NCBI GenBank assembly: GCA_030533445.1
Contig: CM060075.1
Coordinates: 33,309,196 to 33,373,195, forward strand
Direction: 5' to 3'
Length of the DNA stretch: 64,000 nucleotides
From: Cyprinodon diabolis
Taxonomy: Eukaryota; Chordata; Actinopteri; Cyprinodontiformes; Cyprinodontidae
In this document: positions 56,491-64,000 of the stretch, in pieces
Layout: each line of letters opens with the position of its first letter
Numbering within the stretch: the stretch's first letter is position 1
Notes under the pieces: model-generated
Told to the model about the DNA's origin: nothing
What the model saw: the letters and a program-made list of their open reading frames with translations, nothing else
Database searches by the model: none
Position numbers and translations under genes: made by a program

Positions 56491-58865
56491 TATCCTAGTA
56501 GCTAAAAAGGAATCCTCTAATGACCTGGCCAATTTTCTGCCACTACATTCGTAAAATACCTTTGCGAATAACAAATCTTTGTAATGAAAATACTTACCAT
56601 TTTAAAAAAAAACATATGTTTATTGATTCTGCCTTATAGTAATATGAGTGTAGTTGTAGCTCTGAGTCAAAATGGAGATCATCTTCTCCATTTAATTTGT
56701 GATGTGTTTTATATATTTGAACACATTTCCAGGGAATTTTATAAATTGGAATAGAATACGGATGTGGCTTTCATGGGGACAGCTCAGGTAGACTGTTAAA
56801 TAGCACAACTATCCATCACCACCTTCTAAAAAAACTCCTTCTGCACAGAAGGGTACTTATATCTGGAACTGTCAAGGAAACACACTGTTTTTTATAGCCT
56901 CTCAGTGATTCTGGACACATTAACCAGATAGATAAACGGTCCATCATCATGTACATCACTGGAATCTGTAAATATGACAAGATCCAACAGTAAGGGTGGG
57001 TAAATTATGAAATGTGTACATAAAATTATGCACAAATGTATGTTATTTTGATGCAAAAGGAAAAAATGTGTTCTTTCTTCTATCCACCCATCCATCTTTT
57101 TCATCCTTCTTCCACTTATCTGCCAGGGTCACGGTGGAGCTGGTGCCTTTCTCCAGCAGTGTATGGGGTGGGGGACCCCTGGAGTTGTTTTTGTAAAATG
57201 CATTGGGATCTACTCATGCAAGATCTATCTATATTACTTGTTTTACTCTTTACTTGTGAACAAGTTCAGCTTGTAGACATGCCTGTACTGGCAGACCTCT
57301 ATGGTTACAATTTAAAAGCTAAAATATGTCATTTTAAGAATTCAACTGAAGGGGTTCAATATATTGTGAAACAGCAGAATTCTTTGCTATAGTGTAAGAA
57401 TTGTAAGTATTTTAACTGTTCTTTTAAATTGTACTTAATATAATAATAATATTTGTTTTTTAATCCACAATTTTCACTGGGAGTTTAACTGTTTTCAATC
57501 CAGGAATAGCATCAGCAGTTACAGAGGATTTAGTTAAATTCCTTATCAGGGATTAAACAAAACACATCAAATAAAAAGAAAATACAGCAAATATGTGAAA
57601 CCCTTGATAGGGAGTAAAATGTATCTATTTGCAGTGTATTCAGACTCTTTGTAGTTCCTGATGAAACCCTCAATCATTTTTCAGTTTTGGCTCAAAAATG
57701 TTGCAATCTGTAAAATGACTAGTATGTAGGAAAGAGCTTTTTTTTTAACACCTATCAGTTGTAGCTGTTTTAACAGAAAGAAGAAAAGAGGTGTAAATGT
57801 GTGACTTGTCTGTCATAGTTCCCCCAGGTACTCATGTGCAGCAGTAAAGTCAGTTTAATTATTTTTTCAGTTTAATTATTTTTTCCCTTCCTGTTTTCTT
57901 CCAAATCTACCCAAGGGAAGGCTGTGGGGTAGTTCTGACACCAGCAAGCCTAAAAGTACTTTCTTCTCTGTGATCTAAGAATAAAAATAAGTCCATTATG
58001 ACAGGTCTATAAATCAGCACAGATATTTGTCTGTTTGAGTGCTCACATTATGTAGCTGCATTTTGGACTTCAACATGGCTAAAAGAAGGCAGTGGGGCTT
58101 CGGACAAGTAAAGTCAGACGGCCAGGAGATGATGGGTGGATGAAGCATCTTTGCCCAGTATAAGGATTGGTTCGCTTGTTGGAAGAAATCCCAGAGGCTT
58201 CATAGATGGTTTGGCCTGGAGGACAGAAATACTTTAAGGAATTAGGGTCAGTTCTCAGTCACTTCATGCTTCTAACTCTTGGCTTCCAGCTCCTCATAAT
58301 GAGCTCAATATCCAGTATGGCTCCACTGGATGTCTTATTAGTGCAGCAATGAGAGCTGTGTGAAAAAAAAAATATCAGCAAAAGTCTCATTAAGTTTTTG
58401 TCTTTTTGTCCTAACAAGCACACAGACTTTTTTGTAATACTGGATGTGTAGTTCTTCAGGTGTACCGCATCTAGCAAAGATCTTCTCTGAACTTAGGCTG
58501 TTTTCACATATTTTCTGTTCATTTAGTTTTCCATGCAATTCAGACTTCATAAAGTTAGTCTGGCACAAAAAGGCATCTGAAACCTAAGAATGACCTGATG
58601 CTGTGTCACCATGTGACGGATAGTTTGTATTGTGCATTATGTGTTCTAAGGAGCTCGTTAATATGTTGCTTATTTTTCTATACATGACAAACCTGAAGTG
58701 AGGGCAACCCCATTCATCAGTTAAAGATCAAGTGCATGCTTCTCCCCTTGTTTGAAAAAAAAGAAAGAAATTAATTTAACTATTATTTCAGAAGTGTATA
58801 GTATTGAAGGAATCGTTGTGGTAAATTCATTTTTAACCTTCAAATTAGAAGAGTTTGGGTGCGCG
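56491..58865. other. Gene-free stretch
   Basis: 57081-57185 has a decayed piece of the CCATCCATCTT...CCACTTATCTGCC repeat common in fish. A GGG-rich patch lies at 57165-57180. Several short frames are present without domains. Confidence 0.4.
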
Positions 58866-59606
58866 TTAATCTCCAGCCCCTTTACTCTGATGCCCCTAAT
58901 GAAATACTTCAGAGTCCACTGATTTTAGCTGTTATGTATGTAATTTAACCTGTATGTAACCTGTAGCCTGTATGTAACATTGTTATAAAATAAACAGGGG
59001 TTCTATAGAGGTGTTCAAAGTTTCTTTGAGAATTTAAAGGTATAGTGGAGGATTTTATAGAAATTCTGAAAAAAGACCTGCCCTCTCCACTTAAAAAAAT
59101 GCACATGACCAATCCTGTACCCAGGCCAGAGAGGAAACGCCTGCTAAAAATGTGTGAGAGCCCATTTCTCCTCGTGCACGCCTTGTTTAAAAGTTGGTGT
59201 TTGCATGGCTCATACAAGCTTGCTTTCTGAAAGAAGATTTGTATATTTTTCACTATGCCAGACTCGCCACCGGTAAGTAATAATAGGGAGGAGGATGATG
59301 TAGGACGACCTTACTTAAACATATCACCAGGATAATTGACAATTAGGAGGACCACTTATTTTGATGATTCACCCGGAAGAACATCCTCCACTATAGCCTT
59401 GAGTGTTAATGTTAGACTTTTTTATTGCAACCTATACAATGACTAAGAGATCTCGTGTTAATATGAAGCCACTAAGGGAGCTTCTAGTGAATTACTTTTC
59501 TCTCATGTAGAAAGTACAGCATCAGTGTCTCAGATTTCCTTTGTATGTATGCCCTCAACAACTTCCTTAGCCTACTTTGTATCAGAAGAAACATCTTGGT
59601 AAAAGA
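58866..59606 (-). repeat. Inverted-duplicate segment, copy 2 (unoccupied)
   Basis: Opposite-orientation partner of 52323-53874. It keeps the 59036-59400 MITE at the same internal place but lacks both younger insertions of copy 1. Divergence between copies is visible throughout. Confidence 0.88.
59036..59400. mobile_element. MITE with AAAGGTATAGTGGAGGAT ends
   Basis: 365 bp. Left end AAAGGTATAGTGGAGGAT, right end, inward, AAGGCTATAGTGGAGGAT. It is the unoccupied counterpart of 52833-53697. Confidence 0.8.
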
Positions 59607-59689
59607 ATATCCTTTACTTTAAAACAAATGGTTTTCTAGAAAGCGCTTAGGAGTAGTCTATTTTCAATTCTACCTGGACCCTACCCCTG

Positions 59690-59875
59690 GGAGGCCTTCC
59701 AGTCACATCATCACTTAGAGGAGGTCCAGGACTGCCCAGAATATATTGGAGGGACCACGTCTCTTGGCTGGTCCTGGAACACCTTGGGGCCCCAGACAGG
59801 AGCTGGAGGAGGTGTGCATAGACAGAGAAGTCTGGGCGTCCCTGTTGAGAATGCTGCCCCAGTGATAAGTACTGT
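59690..59875 (+). repeat. LINE 3'-end remnant (possible)
   Basis: GGAGGTCCAGGACTGCCCAG, GGAGGGACCACGTCTCTTGG, CTGGTCCTGGAACACCTTGG and GGGCGTCCCTGTTGAG follow the order of a GC-rich non-LTR retrotransposon 3' end common in fish. Class uncertain. Confidence 0.45.
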
Positions 59876-60183
59876 AGAGGATTACGAGTTCACATCGGAG
59901 GTGTTTGATTTTTCATTACAATTTATGTAGTTGAAAAAACTTGATAATTTTGTTTTGTTTCATTTTCTTTATAAAGGTGTTTCACAAATTAGAATATAAT
60001 AGAATAGAAAATCCCTTTATGTTCCCACAATGGGGAAATTCTGGTGTTTACAGCAGCAAAAAGATTATACTTTTTTTTTAATGCATTATTAATATTGTTA
60101 CATTTTTTTTAAATTTCAATACTAAATGCCTCCTTTAAGCTTAAGCAACTGTTAACTTTGTAGAACTGCCAGATATCACTTAA

Positions 60184-60613
60184 ATGAATAGTACACCCAA
60201 AACATGATTAGCCTTCATTTTCTACTCACCCCCATGCTGAACAACACTCTGGAGTACTTTTTTGATATCTCAAATGCATCTGGAGATCTGGGAGGCTTCT
60301 TGCTGTCTGCTGACATTCAAATAATGGAGGTCTATGGCGCCCGAGGCAGAAAGGTCCATAAAAGTCCACAAAAAACGTGTCAATATTCCTCCGTACTGCT
60401 CGTCCAATGTATTCCAAGTGTCCTGAGTGGGTAGCGTCCATAATTTACTCGAAACAAAGTCATTTAGAATGTTTTTAGAGCATAAACAGTAGTGTATAGG
60501 ATTTCCTAAAAGCGTGCACCTGCGAGTTCACGACGCTACGGAAACCGCGGCAGACCAAACCAGATGAAAGTGCGCAAAATGAAGGCTAATCATGTTTTGG
60601 GTGTACTATTCCT
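60184..60613. mobile_element. TTAA-flanked MITE, AATAGTACACCC ends
   Basis: Inverted repeats of about 35 bp start (A)GAATAGTACACCCAAAAC and run to CCTTCATTTT. TTAA sits at 60180-60183 and 60614-60617. The 430-bp body is non-coding. Ends of this type are widespread in fish and use TTAA targets. Confidence 0.88.
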
Positions 60614-60617
60614 TTAA

Positions 60618-61150
60618 AGATTTTAATATCTAAACAGACGCTTTCCTGGCACACCTGTTGCCAGAAAACTCATATTAGGGGAGGCCCTCACCATGTTTCT
60701 TGTATGGAGTCTTTGGTTCCAAGATGGCAAACATAGTATTTCACCTTTTTTTCCCCCAGTAGAAACTGTTCCTTTCCCCCCTATTTAACCCATATTTTAT
60801 CTTTTTATCTGAACTTTGAATCTGTATAACAATATTTGAAGTATGCTGACTGAAGATTTCTCCCTGTCTAAAAAGAAAAACAAAATAAATCAGGAATCTC
60901 ATAAAGACATAATAAAACAAGGTCAGAAATTCTCCTTTAAGACACTATTTGGGTTGAGGCTCGGACATTTCCAGATTGATCAGACACTTATTTTTCTTCC
61001 TAAAGATCAGAAGTCTTTATTCAAGCTGCATTTTACAAACAGATATAGTTTTTGCAAATGTTCTGGCTGTCCTTCTAGACAAAGATATCACTACTTATTT
61101 TACAGCATTTCTTTAGCCAAATGGTGTTACTTACAACAGCAGGAAAAACA
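60618..61150. other. Gene-free stretch
   Basis: A frame of 147 codons from 60843 (plus) runs into the next transposon and shows no domain. Confidence 0.45.
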
Positions 61151-61152
61151 TA

Positions 61153-62363
61153 CACTCACCGGCCACTTTATTAGGTACCCCATGCTAGTAACGGCTTGGA
61201 CCCCCTTTTGCCTTCAGAACAATTCTTCGTGGCATAGATTCAACAAGGTGCTGGAAGCATTCCTCAGGGAGTTTGGTCCATATTGACATGATGGCATCAC
61301 ACAGTTGCCGCAGATTTGTCGGCTGCACATCCATAATGCGAATCTCCCGTTCCACCACATCCCAAAGATGCCCTATTGGATTGAGATCTGGTGACGTTGG
61401 AGGCCATTTGAGTACAGTGAACTCATCGTCATGTTCAAGAAACCAGTCTGAGATGATTCCAGCTTTATGACATGGCGCATTATCCTGCTGAAAGTAGCCA
61501 TCAGAAGTTGGGTACATTGTGGTCATAAAGGGATGGACATGGTCAGCAACAATACTCAGGTAGGCTGTGGCGTTGCAACGATGCTCAATTGGTACCAAGG
61601 GGCCCAAAGAGTGTCAAGAAAATATTTCCCACACCATGACACCACCACCACCAGCCTGAACCGTTGATACAAGGCAGGATGGATCCATGCTTTCATGTTG
61701 TAGACGCCAAATTCTGACCCTACCATCCGAATGTCGCAGCAGAAATCGAGACTCATCAGACCAGGCAACGTCTTTCCAATCTTCTATTGTCCAATTTCGA
61801 TGAGCTTGTGCAAATTGTAGCCTCAGTTTCCTGTTCTTAGCTGAAAGGAGTGGCACCTGGTGTGGTCTTCTGCTGCTGTAGCCCATCTGCCTCAAAGTTT
61901 GACGTACTGTGCGTTCAGAGATGCTCTTCTGCCCACCTTGGTTGTAACGGGTGGTTATTTGAGTCACTGTTGCCCTATCAGCTCGAACCAGTCTGGCCAT
62001 TCTCCTCTGACCTCTGGCATCATCAAGGCATTTCCGCCCACAGAACTGCCGCTCACTGGATGTTTTTTCTTTTTCGGACCATTCTCTGTAAACCCTAGAG
62101 ATGGTTGTGCGTGAAAATCCTAGTAGATCAGCAGTTTCTGAAATGCTCAGACCAGCCCTTCTGGCACCAACAATCATGCCATGTTCAAAGTCACTGAAAT
62201 CACCTTTCTTCCCCATACTGATGCTCGGTTTGAACTGCAGGAGATTGTGTTGACCATGTCTACATGCCTAAATGCCCTGAGTTGCCGCATGTGATTGGCT
62301 GCTTAGAAATTAAGTGTTAACGAGCAGTTGGACAGGTGTACCTAATAAAGTGTTAGGTGAGTG
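61153..62363 (-). mobile_element. Tc1/mariner element, inactive, DD36E-like
   Basis: Ends CACTCACCGGCCACTTTATT and, inward, CACTCACCTAACACTTTATT share TTTATTAGGTAC and are flanked by TA at 61151-61152 and 62364-62365. The 1211-bp element has a nearly full-length transposase gene on the minus strand that carries a stop and a lost active-site residue. Confidence 0.92.
61185..62216 (-). pseudogene. Tc1/mariner transposase with stop and Glu-to-Gly
   Basis: From Met 62214-62216 (MGKKGDFSDF) the frame runs 200 residues with helix-turn-helix regions and catalytic Asp154 (WSDESRF). A TGA at 61614-61616 follows VMVWEIFS, and the same frame continues to the natural end. A Trp codon is expected there (TGG to TGA). 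The second Asp is present in FQQDNAPCH. In SPDLNPI-HLWD the third residue is Gly (GGG at 61371-61373) where Glu is required. From Asp to this position there are 36 residues, against 34 in the two intact transposases of the window, so this is a different family, with the spacing of the DD36E (Incomer) group. The tail RRIVLKAKGG is also two residues shorter than in the others. Confidence 0.9.
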
Positions 62364-62365
62364 TA

Positions 62366-64000
62366 TACACAAACAGTATACAGTCCTTGAGGAACACATT
62401 TTCTGATGGGGCCAACAGATGTAGCCTGACCCTCATCAGCTCAAGGAGCAGAGTCTCTTAGAAAGCAGTTGGATGGAGCACATACCTGTCTGACCTAGCA
62501 AGTGTGAATCTGCTGGAGCGAATACTTTAACTGATAGAAATGAAGATAGGCACACATGGACAGGTACTGGTGTATGAAGATGGTGGAATACACACTATCT
62601 TATGTTAAAAAATAACCCAGATTAAAGTCCAAATTTAAATCCAAATGATTAATGAACTTACCCCATTTGTTCTATTCTTCCGCTCCTCTTCCTTATTTAT
62701 CAGCTTCCCAAAATACTTATATCATCTGTTTAACAAGCTCTAATGATTTCTTAGTAAATCTTTCAATCCTCTCCTTAAAGAGACATTATGCAGGTTTTTT
62801 ATTGAAAATATCTTTAAAATGTTTGTATAAGCCTTTTCATTTGATCCTTCATGAGGAATACCAAATTTCAAATGCAGACTCAGTAGTTCAGCGCAAATGC
62901 ATCCATAGGCCTGTTGCCTACTTTCCTGAATTTACAGGTTGAAGTTCCCACGCTTTTCAGTGGTTATGATGTTTGGTATGTCCACGTTAAAGGGGTCCAA
63001 TCTAGCAAACAATTGAGCCGTTATATTCCAGTTGGATTTTCTTGGGGAATTCAGAAGTGAACGACATCTAGCTCAACTCAGACAGCAATGGAAACTCCAT
63101 CTATGCCAAATAAAATGAAAAAAAAAAAAAGTACAAGTGGGAACTAAGAGAACGAGCAAAAGTGTGCTGCAGTTCTCTGTATTGGCCACAGGTGGCAGTA
63201 TCATTAAAAAACTGTAATAACCTGTTATACACCCTTTCCTGCCAATTGATCTCAATCTTTTTTTGCTTTTTCAGTATTCAAAATCACACATCACTTGTGC
63301 CTTTTGCCTACTTCTCCCCTCTAACAAAACAACAGCAGGAATTTAGATTTCAAACACAGAGGTGCTTCAAAAGAAACCTACATTAGTTGAGAGAGAGAGA
63401 GAGAAAGAAAGGCAAACATGCCAAAACCCAAGCCATGAGTCTGAGCTCAGAGCTAATGACCGGCTGTCATGCCTAGGAGGGTAAGAGAGGAACAAAATTA
63501 TGAGATGGAAGGACTAACTAGGACTGAAACAATCAAAGGGGTTGTTGTTGCTGCATCAAGATCTAAAACATACCGGCACAGATTAAATGAAAGTGGAGAC
63601 ACCAGGTAACAGAAAAAAGAAACATGTAACGCACATTTGAAATCATAGAGACAAAAATTAAAGCCTGGATTAGAAACCCAAACAGTTGGATTTGTGTAGT
63701 TTACATCTGTCAGTTGAATAGAGACGCTCAGCTGGAAGCAACAGCCTTAATGGCTATCCAATAGTACTATAAAAGGAAACCCACACACACACATACAGTA
63801 GAGATTGAGCTGTAATAGGCTGCTGGCTGAAACACAATGAGCTCAGGGTCTTATTGGGAAAGTGAGGCAGACCTTGGAGTGTTTACTTTGCTTACTGCAC
63901 TCCTATTAGTCCACAGACGTTGGCTTTGTTTGGCCTCTGAGGGCCATGGTGAGCTCCACCCTCACAAACCCCAATATTGCTTTTATGTAGAGTCCTTAGA
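62366..64000. other. Gene-free stretch
   Basis: An A run at about 63118-63130, (GA)n at 63391-63404 and a short CA run at 63782-63791. No exon or element was recognised to the window end. Confidence 0.45.

Noticed and set aside
1..64000. An exciting, wholly new multi-gene system
   Set aside because: I found no cluster of unexplained conserved genes. The organised signals are mobile elements or isolated exon-like blocks.

Overview
The window is eukaryotic nuclear DNA, almost certainly from a teleost fish. It is AT-rich, has no operon-like gene packing, and is filled with repeats of the types that dominate fish genomes: Tc1/mariner elements, hAT-type elements with 8-bp target duplications, TTAA-flanked MITEs, tRNA-derived SINEs, L2-like LINE remnants and one complete-length Ty3/gypsy LTR retrotransposon of the Gmr1-like type. 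No complete host gene is visible. The region reads as intergenic or large-intron DNA. The species cannot be fixed from the sequence.

Layout. 0-9.9 kb: a deleted hAT element carrying a BED-finger exon (290-1108), SINEs, a MITE with exact 8-bp target duplications (6009-6475) and a nested hAT pair (7690-9033 containing 7799-8766) whose unoccupied relative lies just downstream (9608-9890). 9.9-11.2 kb: a Tc1-like transposon with an uninterrupted DD34E transposase. 14.4-20.2 kb: a Gmr1-like LTR retrotransposon with integrase before reverse transcriptase, near-identical LTRs and a 5-bp target duplication, but several coding lesions. 21.7-31.2 kb: three hAT-type elements, two of them keeping BED zinc-finger coding pieces, one invaded by a TTAA MITE. 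32-35 kb: LINE remnants and a possible terminal host exon on the minus strand. 37-42.4 kb: hAT-type elements, one embedded in a long (TA)n tract, a deleted Tc1 relative and a SINE. 43.9-44.8 kb: a non-autonomous element with a THAP-finger exon. 45.4-45.7 kb: a 246-bp near-perfect palindrome carrying two GTCACGTGAC sites. 46.9-48.5 kb: a second intact Tc1 with 202-bp identical terminal repeats, the best candidate for a currently mobile element here. 48.6-49.6 kb: a dead Tc1 cut by a SINE. 50.3-50.95 kb: a possible promoter and first coding exon on the minus strand. 52.3-53.9 kb and 58.9-59.6 kb: two inverted copies of one segment, the first carrying two extra MITEs. 60.2-62.4 kb: a TTAA MITE and a Tc1 relative with DD36E-like spacing that is killed by a stop and by loss of the catalytic Glu.

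The elements do not form a pathway. Their interest lies in the record of successive insertions: two sets of unoccupied relatives inside the window let several insertions be checked directly. Possible host-gene traces are limited to three exon-like blocks (35201-35388 and 50299-50367 on the minus strand, 42415-42599 on the plus strand), all tentative.
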